Assembly (NCBI RefSeq): GCF_003254745.1
Contig: NZ_QKXH01000013.1
Location: forward strand, 50,960-114,959
Length of the DNA: 64,000 nucleotides
DNA from: Flavobacterium aquariorum
Lineage (GTDB): Bacteria; Bacteroidota; Bacteroidia; Flavobacteriales; Flavobacteriaceae
Direction: 5' to 3'
Position numbers and translations under genes: made by a program. Of the stretch, positions 8,751-17,720 are shown piece after piece (positions within the stretch are counted from its first letter, which is position 1; the number at the start of each line of letters is the position of its first letter). The notes under the pieces were generated by a model, which was not told the DNA's origin, did no database searches, and saw only the letters and a list, made by a program, of their open reading frames with translations.

Positions 8751-10139
8751 ATGACTTTAATAAAATCAATATCCGGAATTCGAGGAACGATAGGAGGGAA
8801 AGTAGGAGATAATTTAACTCCAGTTGATGCCGTAAAATTTGCTTCTGCGTATGGAACATGGCTAAAAAAGTATTCTAAAAAAGACAAGTTGACTGTTGTA
8901 GTAGGTCGTGATGCACGTATTTCCGGACCTATGATTCATAATTTGGTTATCAATACACTTATCGGATTGGGAATTGATGTAATAGATTTAGGTTTATCTA
9001 CAACACCGACAGTTGAAGTGGCTGTTCCATTGGAAAAAGCTGATGGAGGAATCATTTTGACAGCTTCACACAATCCAAAACAATGGAATGCCTTGAAATT
9101 ACTGAATGAAAAAGGGGAATTCTTAAGTGGCGCAGCTGGTGAAAAAATCCTTGAGATAGCCGAAGCCGAAGCTTTTGATTTTGCGGATGTGGATAACTTG
9201 GGTGAAATCACTGTAAATGACGCTTATATGGATATTCATATCGACGAAGTGTTGAACCTGCCATTGGTAGATGTTGAAGCCGTAAAAGCAGCTAAATTCA
9301 AAGTGGTCGTGGATGGCGTAAACTCTTCGGGAGGGATTATTATTCCAAGATTATTGGATTTAATGGGTGTTGAAGTAGTAAAATTATACTGTGAACCCAA
9401 CGGGCATTTCCCTCACAATCCAGAGCCTTTGAAAGAACACTTAACCGATATTTCGGAGTTAGTGGTAAAAGAAAAAGCGCACTTGGGAGTAGTGGTTGAT
9501 CCAGATGTAGATCGTTTGGCTTTTATTTGTGAAGACGGTGAAATGTTTGGTGAAGAATATACTTTGGTGGCTTGTGCCGATTATGTTTTGAGTAAAACTC
9601 CAGGAAATACAGTTTCAAATATGTCATCTTCCCGTGCCTTACGTGATGTGACCAATAAACACAACGGAAGCTATGAAGCTAGCGCAGTTGGTGAGGTGAA
9701 TGTCGTGGAATTGATGAAGAAAAATAATGCTATTATTGGTGGCGAAGGTAATGGTGGGATCATTTACCCAGAATCTCATTACGGTCGCGACAGTATGGTG
9801 GGTGTCGCTTTATTCCTTACTCATTTGGCAAATAAAAAAATGTCAGTTTCGGCATTGCGAGCATCATATCCGGAATATTATATGAGTAAAAACAAAATTG
9901 AGTTGACGCCACAAATAGACGTTGACGCAATTCTTGTGGCGATGACCGAAAAATATAAAAATGAAGATATTACCACAATTGATGGGGTCAAAATTGACTT
10001 TGCCGATAATTGGGTACATTTAAGAAAATCAAATACAGAACCGATTATCCGTATTTATACCGAAGCGTCCAGTCAGAAATTGGCAGATGATTTGGCTTTG
10101 CGAATTATTGATGAAATAAAAGCGGTAGCTGGAATATAA
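8751..10139 (+). CDS. glmM: Phosphoglucosamine mutase (phosphohexomutase family)
   Basis: A 462-residue alpha-D-phosphohexomutase that converts glucosamine-6-phosphate to glucosamine-1-phosphate for UDP-GlcNAc, and so for peptidoglycan and LPS. Motifs in order: the phosphoserine loop ILTASHNPKQWNA near residue 100, the metal loop VDPDVDRLAF near 245, the sugar loop GGEGNGGII near 330, and the phosphate-binding RKSNTEPIIRIY near 425. The loop sequences look more like GlmM than phosphomannomutase, but a broader substrate range cannot be excluded. It is a single gene with its own promoter and a strong terminator after the stop. Confidence 0.88.
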   Translation: MTLIKSISGIRGTIGGKVGDNLTPVDAVKFASAYGTWLKKYSKKDKLTVVVGRDARISGPMIHNLVINTLIGLGIDVIDLGLSTTPTVEVAVPLEKADGGIILTASHNPKQWNALKLLNEKGEFLSGAAGEKILEIAEAEAFDFADVDNLGEITVNDAYMDIHIDEVLNLPLVDVEAVKAAKFKVVVDGVNSSGGIIIPRLLDLMGVEVVKLYCEPNGHFPHNPEPLKEHLTDISELVVKEKAHLGVVVDPDVDRLAFICEDGEMFGEEYTLVACADYVLSKTPGNTVSNMSSSRALRDVTNKHNGSYEASAVGEVNVVELMKKNNAIIGGEGNGGIIYPESHYGRDSMVGVALFLTHLANKKMSVSALRASYPEYYMSKNKIELTPQIDVDAILVAMTEKYKNEDITTIDGVKIDFADNWVHLRKSNTEPIIRIYTEASSQKLADDLALRIIDEIKAVAGI

Positions 10140-10145
10140 TAAACG

Positions 10146-10173
10146 AAAACCGACTCTTAAGTCGGTTTTTTTT
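10146..10173 (+). terminator. Rho-independent terminator of glmM
   Basis: The stem AAAACCGAC/GTCGGTTTT (10146-10154 with 10161-10169) has a short TCTTAA loop and a run of T. It lies between glmM and the oppositely oriented tRNA-Pro and may serve both. Confidence 0.85.
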
Positions 10174-10181
10174 ATGTTTTG

Positions 10182-10255
10182 TCGGGATGACTGGATTCGA
10201 ACCAGCGACCCCTAGCACCCCATGCTAGTACGCTACCTGGCTGCGCTACATCCCG
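10182..10255 (-). tRNA. tRNA-Pro (anticodon GGG)
   Basis: The reverse strand starts CGGGATGTAGCGCAGCCAGG and folds as a cloverleaf: acceptor 10255-10249 pairs with 10189-10183, the anticodon arm is CTAGC-ATGGGGT-GCTAG with GGG at positions 34-36, and the T-arm contains GGTTCGAATCC. CCA is not encoded. Confidence 0.95.
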
Positions 10256-10553
10256 AATATCTTCGATTGCAAATATATTTTTTTTGTCGAAAATAAAGAA
10301 AACTAAAATGCTCTTTTTTGAAGTTTTAGTTGTGATCCGTTACATTCATAATTAAAGCATATTGTGGTAAAATTTAATATTTAACGTGCGAATTTTCAAA
10401 CTCATATTTTGTTTTTTTCTTAAAAAAACTTTTTAATAAAGTGTAAAAATGATAATAGTTTGATTTTATATTGTTAATACTTTAAAAAATGAAAAGATTG
10501 CATCTATGTATTTTAATCAAAAAACAATATATTTGGAACCAAATTAAAATGAA
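10256..10553. other. Intergenic region with promoter of the aminotransferase gene
   Basis: About 300 AT-rich bases between tRNA-Pro and the class V aminotransferase. I see no ORF or stable fold. The only clear signal is the -7 box at 10528-10535. Confidence 0.5.
10528..10535 (+). promoter_or_regulatory. -7 promoter box of the aminotransferase gene
   Basis: TATATTTG matches TAnnTTTG 19 bases before the ATG at 10554. An out-of-frame ATG at 10549 precedes the real start and would not give a long frame. Confidence 0.6.
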
Positions 10554-12041
10554 ATGGGCTCAACTAAAGTTACAACTCAACTAGAACAATATTTTCAACA
10601 ATTTCGAGATAATATTATTGGAATTAACCAGGAATTTGAATCTCCATATGGGTCACAAAAAATCATCTACACTGATTGGACAGCCAGTGGTCGTCTTTAT
10701 CGTCCGATTGAAGAAAAATTGATGAATGAATTTGGACCTTTTGTTGCCAATACTCATACCGAAACTACCGTTTCAGGAACGGCGATGACCAAATCGTACC
10801 ATCATGCCCGTAACATTATTAAGCGTCACGTAAATGCCAATTCAGATGATGTTTTGATAACGGATGGAACCGGAATGACTGGTGTAGTAAATAAATTTCA
10901 ACGTATATTAGGTTTAAAAGTACCTGAGAACCTAAAAGATTATATCAATATTCCAGCCGAAAAAAAACCAATTGTTTTTATTTCACATATGGAGCATCAC
11001 TCCAACCAAACTTCGTGGCTTGAAACCATAGCAGATGTAGAAGTTATTCCTTCATGTGAGGAAGGGCTTTTTAGTCTAGATAATCTAGCCATTTTATTAG
11101 ATAAATACAAAGACAGGACCTATAAAATAGCCTCCATAACTTCATGTTCCAATGTGACAGGGATTAAGACACCGTACCACGAAGCCGCCAAACTGATGCA
11201 TCAGCACAATGGGGTATGCTTTGTGGATTTTGCCTGCTCTGGTCCTTATGTAAAAATAGATATGCATCCTGAGGATTCTGAATCGTATTTGGATGCTATT
11301 TTCTTTTCGCCACATAAATTTTTGGGTGGTCCTGGAACTTCGGGTGTTTTGGTTTTTAATAAAAAATTATATCATAATATGGTACCTGATTGTCCAGGTG
11401 GAGGAACGGTTTCTTGGACCAATCCTTGGGGAGAACATAAATACATTGACAGTATAGAAGATAGGGAAGACGGTGGAACTCCAGGGTTCCTTCAAGTGAT
11501 AAAAACAGCATTGGCTATTCAATTGAAAGAGCAAATGGGAATTGAAAACATTCTCAAGCGGGAACACGAAATTGTGGAGTATGTTTTTGACTCATTAGGA
11601 GATATCCCAAACATCAAAATTCTTGCAGGACAACATCATGATCGATTGGGAGTGATTTCTTTTTTTATAGAAGAACTACACTTTAATTTAGGTGTAAAAT
11701 TATTGAATGATAAATTCGGAATCCAAACGCGCGGCGGTTGCAGTTGTGCGGGGACTTATGGGCATTTTTTATTGCACGTGGACCAAGAAGCTTCAAACAA
11801 ACTGATAGATGAAATTAGTTTGGGAGATCTAATCAGAAAGCCGGGTTGGATAAGGATGTCGATACATCCGACGACAACGACATTTGAAATTGAATATGTT
11901 TGCGACAGTATTAAATCTCTTGCCGAAAATCATAAAAATTGGACTTTGGAATATAATTACAACAAAGACACCAATGAGTTTTTACACAAAAACTCCCATC
12001 CAATTGAAGACACGTTGGTTCACGATTGGTTTTCTTTATGA
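10554..12041 (+). CDS. Class V PLP-dependent aminotransferase (cysteine-desulfurase-like)
   Basis: A 495-residue fold-type I PLP enzyme of the class V group. The cofactor lysine lies in FFSPHKFLGGPGTSGVLVF near residue 252. HMEHHSNQTSWLE and CFVDFACSGPYV give the His and Asp that stack on and pair with the pyridine ring. Near residue 395 there is RGGCSCAGTYGHFLL, with two cysteines at the place where cysteine desulfurases keep their catalytic Cys loop. This subfamily is longer than NifS/SufS and is not linked here to Fe-S genes. It could be a desulfurase, a lyase or an aminotransferase of unknown substrate. Single gene with its own -7 box and a terminator downstream. Confidence 0.82.
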   Translation: MGSTKVTTQLEQYFQQFRDNIIGINQEFESPYGSQKIIYTDWTASGRLYRPIEEKLMNEFGPFVANTHTETTVSGTAMTKSYHHARNIIKRHVNANSDDVLITDGTGMTGVVNKFQRILGLKVPENLKDYINIPAEKKPIVFISHMEHHSNQTSWLETIADVEVIPSCEEGLFSLDNLAILLDKYKDRTYKIASITSCSNVTGIKTPYHEAAKLMHQHNGVCFVDFACSGPYVKIDMHPEDSESYLDAIFFSPHKFLGGPGTSGVLVFNKKLYHNMVPDCPGGGTVSWTNPWGEHKYIDSIEDREDGGTPGFLQVIKTALAIQLKEQMGIENILKREHEIVEYVFDSLGDIPNIKILAGQHHDRLGVISFFIEELHFNLGVKLLNDKFGIQTRGGCSCAGTYGHFLLHVDQEASNKLIDEISLGDLIRKPGWIRMSIHPTTTTFEIEYVCDSIKSLAENHKNWTLEYNYNKDTNEFLHKNSHPIEDTLVHDWFSL

Positions 12042-12042
12042 G

Positions 12043-12080
12043 TTACTAAGATTCTAAGAAACCAAGCCGCTGAGCAACTA
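12043..12080. repeat. Degenerate 8-bp tandem repeat, site c
   Basis: Units TACTAAGA TTCTAAGA AACCAAGC CGCTGAGC AACTA directly after the aminotransferase stop codon. Same octamer type as the arrays at 8526, 8677 and 27351. Confidence 0.6.
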
Positions 12081-12090
12081 TAAAAAATAA

Positions 12091-12134
12091 AAAAATCACC
12101 TTCAAAAGTTAAAATTTTTGAAGGTGATTTTTTT
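12091..12134. terminator. Bidirectional terminator between convergent genes
   Basis: A long hairpin AATCACCTTCAAAA/TTTTGAAGGTGATT flanked by A and T runs. It sits between the aminotransferase (+) and the acyltransferase (-) and can serve both. Confidence 0.85.
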
Positions 12135-12154
12135 ATTAACTGTAATCTAAAATC

Positions 12155-13033
12155 TTAAACATTATCTCTTCTGTATTTCCATCTTTTATGTGTCCATAAA
12201 TAGAATTCTGGGGCTTCGTAGATTTGTTTTTCCAAAAGTTTCAAATACTGGTCAGTGAGTTCAAAGTTTGGAACCTCTTTAGGGTTATCAGAAAGAATTT
12301 CAAGGGTTGCTTCGTAATGACCTCGTGATACTTTTTTTGTATTGAGATAAACCAGATTCATGTTGTATCTTTTGGATAACATTTCGGCACCTACATGAAC
12401 AGGTACTTCAATTCCCATAAATTTTGACCAATGCATTGCCCCTTTTGCCTTAGGTGATTGGTCGCTGGCAAAACCATACAAAGCCAATACATTATTTTTA
12501 TTATTATTTATTATCGTTGGGACTGTCTGCTTTGTGGTGATTAATTTGGCATTAAATCTGGAGCGGATCTTACGGACTAATTTGTCAAAATAGGGATTTT
12601 TTAATTGTTTGTAAATTCCGTATCCTGCAACATCCGAATAATAATTCATTGATATAATCCATTCATAACTGGCATAATGCGAACAGATAACAGCTACACT
12701 TTTTCCTTGTTTTTCAAGTTCTTTATAAACCTCTATATTTTTAAAAACAAATCTTTTGCAAATTTCTTCTTTCGAAATATTCATTGTTTTTATCATTTCA
12801 AGGAACATATCACATATATGATGGTAGAATTTTTTTTCTACAATCAATCGTTCTTGGTCAGATAAATGTGGTAATGCAAGGATTAGGTTTTCGCGAACCG
12901 TTTTTTTACGATATCGAATAACTCGGTATACGATGAAATAAACAAAATCAGAAAACAAATATAATAGTCGAAAGGGAAGCATCGAGATTACCCAAATTAC
13001 TGGATAGACTAGTAAATATATGAGGTATTGCAT
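12155..13033 (-). CDS. LpxL/HtrB-like lipid A acyltransferase, copy A
   Basis: A 292-residue member of the lysophospholipid/lipid A acyltransferase family, which adds a secondary acyl chain to lipid A at the inner membrane. There is a hydrophobic N-terminal anchor (MQYLIYLLVYPVIWVISMLP). The catalytic HX4E motif is CSHYASYEW, with His near residue 117 and Glu at +5. Other family strings are ASDQSPK and HWSKFMGIEVPVHVGAEML. It is followed upstream by a close paralogue at 13133-14002 on the same strand, with 99 bases between them, so this is a tandem duplication. Bacteroidota lipid A is usually penta-acylated, and two paralogues may differ in chain or position; an ornithine-lipid acyltransferase role is an alternative. 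Confidence 0.85.
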   Translation of the reverse strand: MQYLIYLLVYPVIWVISMLPFRLLYLFSDFVYFIVYRVIRYRKKTVRENLILALPHLSDQERLIVEKKFYHHICDMFLEMIKTMNISKEEICKRFVFKNIEVYKELEKQGKSVAVICSHYASYEWIISMNYYSDVAGYGIYKQLKNPYFDKLVRKIRSRFNAKLITTKQTVPTIINNNKNNVLALYGFASDQSPKAKGAMHWSKFMGIEVPVHVGAEMLSKRYNMNLVYLNTKKVSRGHYEATLEILSDNPKEVPNFELTDQYLKLLEKQIYEAPEFYLWTHKRWKYRRDNV

Positions 13034-13132
13034 TTATTAAAATTTAATGCAAATATAATTAAATAATCTTTTTCAGAATTGTTTTGAAATTTGAGAATTA
13101 CCAATTTTATAATCTTACCATATTTTGAATAG

Positions 13133-14002
13133 CTATCGTTTGTGTTTCCAACGCTTATGAGTCCATAAATAATATTCTGGAGATTCATAAATTTGTTCTT
13201 CAACTCGTTTTAAAAATGAATCTGTTAATTCATAGCATGGGATTTCACATGCGTTTTCTGAAAGAACTTCCAAAGTTGCCTCATAATAACCGCGTTTTAT
13301 TTTTTTTGTTTTAAGAAAAATCACGTTCATGTCGTATTTTTTAGCCAGCATTTCAGCACCAGTATGTACTGGTACCTCAATTCCCATAAATTTTGTCCAA
13401 TGATGGGCACTGTTTTCTTTTGGAGATTGATCACTTGCAAAACCATAGACTGACAGTTTTTTATTTCTGTTATTCGTTATTATTGTGGGTATTGTTTCTT
13501 TGGTAGTAATCAAAGTCGCATTAAATTTAGAGCGAATGGAATGGACTAATTTATCAAAATGGGGGTTTTTAATTTGTTTATAAATTCCGTAGCCGTGAAA
13601 TTTTGTGAAGTAGTTCATTGATACAACCCATTCATAACTGGCGTAGTGAGCACACATAATGGCAATACTTTTCTCTTGTTTTTCAAGCTCTGCATAGACT
13701 TCATAATTTGTAAAAACATATCTTTTGCATATTTCTTCTTTTGAAATAGTCATTGTTTTTATCATTTCCAGAAACATGTCACACATGTGGTGATAGAATT
13801 TTTTTTCTATGACCAATCGTTCTTTATCAGATAAGTGAGGTAGGGTTAGTGCTAAATTGTTCCGTACTATTTTTTTTCGATAACCAATAAGTCGATAAAC
13901 AATGATGAAAACAAAATCTGAAAAAAGATAGAGTAAACGAAAAGGTAAGATTGAAATACACCATAGAATAGGGTAAACAATTAGGTAAACAATGTATTTC
14001 AT
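13133..14002 (-). CDS. LpxL/HtrB-like lipid A acyltransferase, copy B
   Basis: A 289-residue paralogue of the 12155-13033 gene, similar along its whole length, including the N-terminal anchor (MKYIVYLIVYPILWCISILP), the HX4E motif CAHYASYEW, ASDQSPK and HWTKFMGIEVPVHTGAEML. Differences are scattered, which suggests an older duplication with both copies kept under selection. It is the first gene of the pair, and its start is separated by 120 bases from the divergent rhomboid gene. Membrane-associated, probably acting on lipid A precursor. Confidence 0.85.
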   Translation of the reverse strand: MKYIVYLIVYPILWCISILPFRLLYLFSDFVFIIVYRLIGYRKKIVRNNLALTLPHLSDKERLVIEKKFYHHMCDMFLEMIKTMTISKEEICKRYVFTNYEVYAELEKQEKSIAIMCAHYASYEWVVSMNYFTKFHGYGIYKQIKNPHFDKLVHSIRSKFNATLITTKETIPTIITNNRNKKLSVYGFASDQSPKENSAHHWTKFMGIEVPVHTGAEMLAKKYDMNVIFLKTKKIKRGYYEATLEVLSENACEIPCYELTDSFLKRVEEQIYESPEYYLWTHKRWKHKR

Positions 14003-14122
14003 TTTATATATTTCGTCAAATATAGTTTTTTAAATTACATAGGGAAATAGTTTTTGATTTCTTTAGTAGGACAAATTATAATATTAATTAGATTTACACT
14101 AAATTTTAAAAACCTACATTTT

Positions 14123-14761
14123 ATGAATGCCATTTTGATTGGAATTATTCTTGCCAATGTAATGATTAGTTATAAAGGATTTAACGATCTTTCTTTTTTT
14201 AGAAAATATGAATTCCATGTTGGCAGCATTCGTGCCGGAGAACAAATCCGAATGATTTCTTCGGGATTTCTGCATGTTGATATGACTCATTTATTATTCA
14301 ATATGCTTACTCTTTATTTTTTTGCTCCAGTTGTCATGAGTTATTTAGGCAATATTTCATTTGTCATGGTTTATTTTGGCAGTTTGATTTTTGGCAGTTT
14401 ATTGACGATGCAGTTTCATAAGAACGATTATAGCTATCGAGCCGTAGGAGCATCTGGAGCAGTAACAGGTGTTTTATATTCTGCTATATTATTACAGCCC
14501 GATATGATGTTGGGTCTGTTTTTCATAATTCCAATTCCAGCCTATTTATTTGGTATTGTATATTTATTGTATTCAATTTACGGAATGCGATCCAAAAATG
14601 ACAACATTGGCCATACTGCACATTTTGGAGGGGCAATGGGCGGTTATTTGATTACTATCTTAAGAAATCCTGAATTAATACAAGAACATACTTTAATGAC
14701 CGTTTTACTTGCAATTCCTATTGTAATTCTTTTTGCAATGGCAAAAATGGGGAAACTTTAA
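14123..14761 (+). CDS. Rhomboid family intramembrane serine protease
   Basis: From the preferred start at 14123 the product is 212 residues with about six membrane segments. The catalytic dyad is Ser111 in VGASGAVTG and His167 in GHTAHFGGAMGG. The HVDMTHLLFNM string (residues 51-61) supplies the His/Asn of the oxyanion side. This is a short rhomboid without an extra cytoplasmic domain. A frame open from 14054 would add 23 residues that are not typical of the family, so the later Met is favoured. It is followed after 31 bases by the SIMPL-domain gene, possibly in the same transcript. The substrate is unknown. Confidence 0.88.
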   Translation: MNAILIGIILANVMISYKGFNDLSFFRKYEFHVGSIRAGEQIRMISSGFLHVDMTHLLFNMLTLYFFAPVVMSYLGNISFVMVYFGSLIFGSLLTMQFHKNDYSYRAVGASGAVTGVLYSAILLQPDMMLGLFFIIPIPAYLFGIVYLLYSIYGMRSKNDNIGHTAHFGGAMGGYLITILRNPELIQEHTLMTVLLAIPIVILFAMAKMGKL

Positions 14762-14792
14762 AATTTAATTTCAATCTTTAAAAATCAATATT

Positions 14793-15482
14793 ATGAAAAA
14801 ATCGATCTTGTTTGTTATCTGTCTCTTTACTGTTTTGGCGCACAGCCAAGAAATCAAACCTATCCCCCAAGTAAATGTATCAGGGGAAGGAAAAATTAAG
14901 GTAGTTCCTGATCAAGTTACCATTTTGGCAACTGTGGAGACCAAAGGGACTAATGCCAAAGAAGTAAAAAAACAAAATGACCAACAAATGGAGGCTGTTT
15001 TAAAATTAGTAAAAAACATGAATTTGGCTCCAGCAGATTATAAAACAAAAAGAGTTTCTTTGAATCCACAATATGATTATGAAAAAAAGAAACATACTTA
15101 TAATGCTACGCAAACCATCGAGATTCTTTTGAGAGATTTATCAAAATATGACGAATTGATGGAAGGCTTGGTTGATCAAGGAATCAATCGTATTGACAAT
15201 GTAACTTTTCAATCATCAAAGTTGGCTCAATACCAATCTGAAGCTCGCAAACAAGCCATGAAAGATGCTAAAATGAAAGCTGAGGACTATGTGTCGGTTT
15301 TGGGCCAAAAAGTAGGAGCAGGGTTTACTATTACGGATAATTCACAAACGTATTATCCACAACCAGTATATGCCATGAAATCAATGTCTGTTGAATCTGA
15401 TAGTGCTGCTCCAAGACAAACCATGGCTGTTGGTGAAATAGAGATTGTTGCCAATGTAAGTGTGAGTTTTAAATTGGAATAA
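14793..15482 (+). CDS. SIMPL-domain (DUF541/YggE-like) periplasmic protein
   Basis: A 229-residue exported protein. The signal peptide MKKSILFVICLFTVLAHSQE has a cleavage site after HSQ or HS. The mature part matches the SIMPL/DUF541 family: VNVSGEGKIKVVPDQVTILA at the start, then TKRVSLNPQYDYE, and ARKQAMKDAKMKAEDYVSVL in the second half. E. coli YggE is linked to lower oxidative stress, but the biochemical role is not settled. It sits downstream of the rhomboid gene and ends at a strong terminator. Confidence 0.88.
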   Translation: MKKSILFVICLFTVLAHSQEIKPIPQVNVSGEGKIKVVPDQVTILATVETKGTNAKEVKKQNDQQMEAVLKLVKNMNLAPADYKTKRVSLNPQYDYEKKKHTYNATQTIEILLRDLSKYDELMEGLVDQGINRIDNVTFQSSKLAQYQSEARKQAMKDAKMKAEDYVSVLGQKVGAGFTITDNSQTYYPQPVYAMKSMSVESDSAAPRQTMAVGEIEIVANVSVSFKLE

Positions 15483-15501
15483 AACCATATCCATTTTTCA
15501 T

Positions 15502-15537
15502 AAAAAAAAGTGCTTGAATTTTCAAGCACTTTTTTTT
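15502..15537. terminator. Terminator between SIMPL gene and APC permease (convergent)
   Basis: Hairpin AAGTGCTTGAA/TTCAAGCACTT with A and T runs on each side, overlapping the last codon of the permease. It can work in both directions. Confidence 0.85.
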
Positions 15538-16981
15538 ATGATTTGGTTTCGTTTCGAAGCTTACTTCTTTTCTTACCATAAAAGAAATAAATTAAAAATC
15601 CAATTGCCAACCAAACAAAAAGACGTAACCAGGTATCAAATGGTAAAGAAACCATCATAACAACACAAGTAATAATTCCTAAGATAGGAACAACAGGAAC
15701 GAATGGTGTTTTAAAAGGACGTTCTAAATTGGGTTCTTTTTTTCTAAGAATTAAAATTCCTAAACAAACCATTACAAAAGCCAGCAAAGTACCTATACTG
15801 GTCATTTCACCCACAATGCTTATTGGAACTAATCCCGCAAAAAGGCTTATAAAAATACATAAAACAATATTTGATTTATAGGGTGTATTGAACTTTGGAT
15901 GCAATTCAGAAAAAACTTTTGGTAATAATCCATCTTTACTCATCGAATAAAATACACGCGATTGCCCTAATAAATCAACTAAAATGACCGAAGTATAGCC
16001 AATTAAAATCGCTAAAATAACAGCTATTCCTAGCCATTCATAAGGTGTATTAGCTATAGCAATAGCAACAGGTGCTGCGCTATTCTTAAATTCGGTGTAA
16101 TTAGCCAATCCTGTCATTACATAACCAAATAGGATGAAAAGGACGGTACAAACAAGCAAAGATCCAAGTATTCCGATAGGCATATTACGTTGCGGATTTT
16201 TCGTTTCTTGAGCCATTGTAGCCACAATATCAAAACCTATAAAAACAAAGAAAACCACACCGGCTCCTCGCAAAACACCAGACCATCCAAATTCGCCAAA
16301 TGTTCCAGTATTATTTGGAATGAAAGGATGATAATTTGCAGGATCAATGTATTGCCAGCCCAAAGCGATAAAAACAATCACAACACCTACTTTTAATGCC
16401 ACAACTATTGCATTAAATAAGGCAGAACCTTTTGTGCCACGAATAATTATAGAAGTAATTAAAGCAATAATTAAAATTGAAGGTAAATTTACAATACCAC
16501 GAACAATACTTCCATCTGCTAATGTGGCAGTTTCAAATGGTGATAAAACCAACTGGGGCGGAATAAAAATGTCAAACTTTTCTAGAAATTTCACCAAATA
16601 TTGCGACCAGCTTATTCCAACCGTTGCAGCACCAACCGAATATTCTAGAATTAAATCCCATCCAATGATCCAGGCGAAAAGTTCTCCTAGAGTTGCATAT
16701 GCATAAGTATAGGCGCTTCCCGAGACAGGAACCATAGAAGCAAATTCAGCATAGCACAAAGCACTAAATGCACAACCGACAGCAGCAATTACAAATGACA
16801 ATATTACTGCTGGCCCAGAATTATTTGCAGCCGCAATTCCGGTTAACGAAAAAAGGCCTGCCCCGATAATTACTCCAACTCCAATGGCAACAAGATTGAC
16901 AGCTCCTAAGCTCCGCTTTAAGGAATTTTCTCCTGTATTTGCTGCTTCAATTTTTAAAGCCTCAATTGATTTTTTTAGCAT
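15536..16981 (-). CDS. APC superfamily amino acid permease
   Basis: About 481 residues with 12 predicted membrane helices. Family strings: LVAIGVGVIIGAGLFSLTG in helix 1 (the unwound GxG substrate-binding segment), FVFIGFDIVATMAQETKNPQ in helix 6, and the YSMSKDGLLPK loop. The pattern is that of the cationic amino acid transporter (CAT/YfnA-like) branch, which imports amino acids by proton coupling; the substrate is not determined by sequence. A frame opening at 17044 would add a 21-residue stretch rich in I, Y and K. The start MLKKSIEALK at 16981 is favoured as it gives the usual cytoplasmic N-terminus. The minus-strand tRNA-Tyr gene lies just upstream. Confidence 0.88.
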   Translation of the reverse strand: MLKKSIEALKIEAANTGENSLKRSLGAVNLVAIGVGVIIGAGLFSLTGIAAANNSGPAVILSFVIAAVGCAFSALCYAEFASMVPVSGSAYTYAYATLGELFAWIIGWDLILEYSVGAATVGISWSQYLVKFLEKFDIFIPPQLVLSPFETATLADGSIVRGIVNLPSILIIALITSIIIRGTKGSALFNAIVVALKVGVVIVFIALGWQYIDPANYHPFIPNNTGTFGEFGWSGVLRGAGVVFFVFIGFDIVATMAQETKNPQRNMPIGILGSLLVCTVLFILFGYVMTGLANYTEFKNSAAPVAIAIANTPYEWLGIAVILAILIGYTSVILVDLLGQSRVFYSMSKDGLLPKVFSELHPKFNTPYKSNIVLCIFISLFAGLVPISIVGEMTSIGTLLAFVMVCLGILILRKKEPNLERPFKTPFVPVVPILGIITCVVMMVSLPFDTWLRLFVWLAIGFLIYFFYGKKRSKLRNETKS

Positions 16982-17062
16982 AATAATTAAAATTATATAA
17001 ACTATACGGATATAGTAGATTTTTAAGTAAAAAAAAAGCTTCAATTTCTTGAAGCGATTTTG

Positions 17063-17143
17063 TGGGGAGAGCAGGATTCGAACCTGCGAAGTTCACACAG
17101 CAGATTTACAGTCTGCCCTCGTTGGCCGCTTGAGTATCTCCCC
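17063..17143 (-). tRNA. tRNA-Tyr (anticodon GTA)
   Basis: The reverse strand begins GGGGAGATACTCAAGCGGCC. The acceptor is 17143-17137 with 17070-17064, the anticodon arm CAGA-CTGTAAA-TCTG carries GTA, a long variable arm is present as in class II tRNAs, and the T-arm contains GGTTCGAATCC. Confidence 0.95.
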
Positions 17144-17265
17144 AGGCCTTATTTGGTAATGCTTATTGCGTTATCCGGGTGCAAATATAGAGACTGTTTT
17201 TAGTTTTACAAACTTTTTTTGCACTTTATTTTAGTATTATTTTTAATGCATTGGTATTGAATAAA

Positions 17266-17296
17266 ATAAAAAATCTCCACAAGGGAGATTTTTTAT
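17266..17296. terminator. Terminator downstream of the TlpA-domain segment
   Basis: Hairpin AATCTCC/GGAGATT with flanking A and T runs, just after the end of the minus-strand thioredoxin-like frame. Confidence 0.75.
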
Positions 17297-17315
17297 TTTG
17301 GAATACTAAAAAGGA

Positions 17316-17720
17316 TTATTTACCTAATAATTCTATGATTTTTGCTTTAAGTTCATCGCCTCTTAAATCTTGCGCTACTACATTTCCTGATTTATCAAGG
17401 ATAAAGGTAGCTGGAATTGATTCTACTTTGTATTGCTTTGCGATTGGATCTTCCCAACCTTTAAGATTCGAAACTTGTGTCCAAGTTAACTTATCTTTTG
17501 CAATAGCTTCTTTCCATTTTATAGGATCTTCATCTAGTGAAACACCAATTATATTAAGACCTTTTGCATGCAATTCAGCATAAATGGCTACTACATTTGG
17601 ATTTTCTTTTCGGCAAGGACCACACCATGAGGCCCAAAAATCAACGATTGTCACTTTTCCTAAACTTTCCTTAAGGCTGATTGTTTTGCCTTGTGGGTTA
17701 GGAGCAGAGAAATCTGTCCT
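17316..17720 (-). pseudogene. TlpA-like thioredoxin domain, 3' part of a split gene
   Basis: The C-terminal half of a TlpA-family thiol-disulfide protein. The frame reads RTDFSAPNPQGKTISLKESL and then VTIVDFWASWCGPCRKENPN, with an intact CGPC redox site, then SIPATFILDKSG with the cis-Pro. It is in the same frame as the lipoprotein segment at 17721-18476 and separated from it only by a TGA codon (17723-17721). No ATG with a binding site lies between; the first usable start would be GTG at 17654, which cuts into the first strand of the fold. Flavobacterial relatives are normally single proteins of about 370 residues. So this looks like the downstream half of a nonsense-interrupted gene. Confidence 0.75.

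Noticed and set aside
8687..8887. A 66-codon frame on the minus strand at the glmM start
   Set aside because: Overlaps the promoter and glmM start on the opposite strand; no support.
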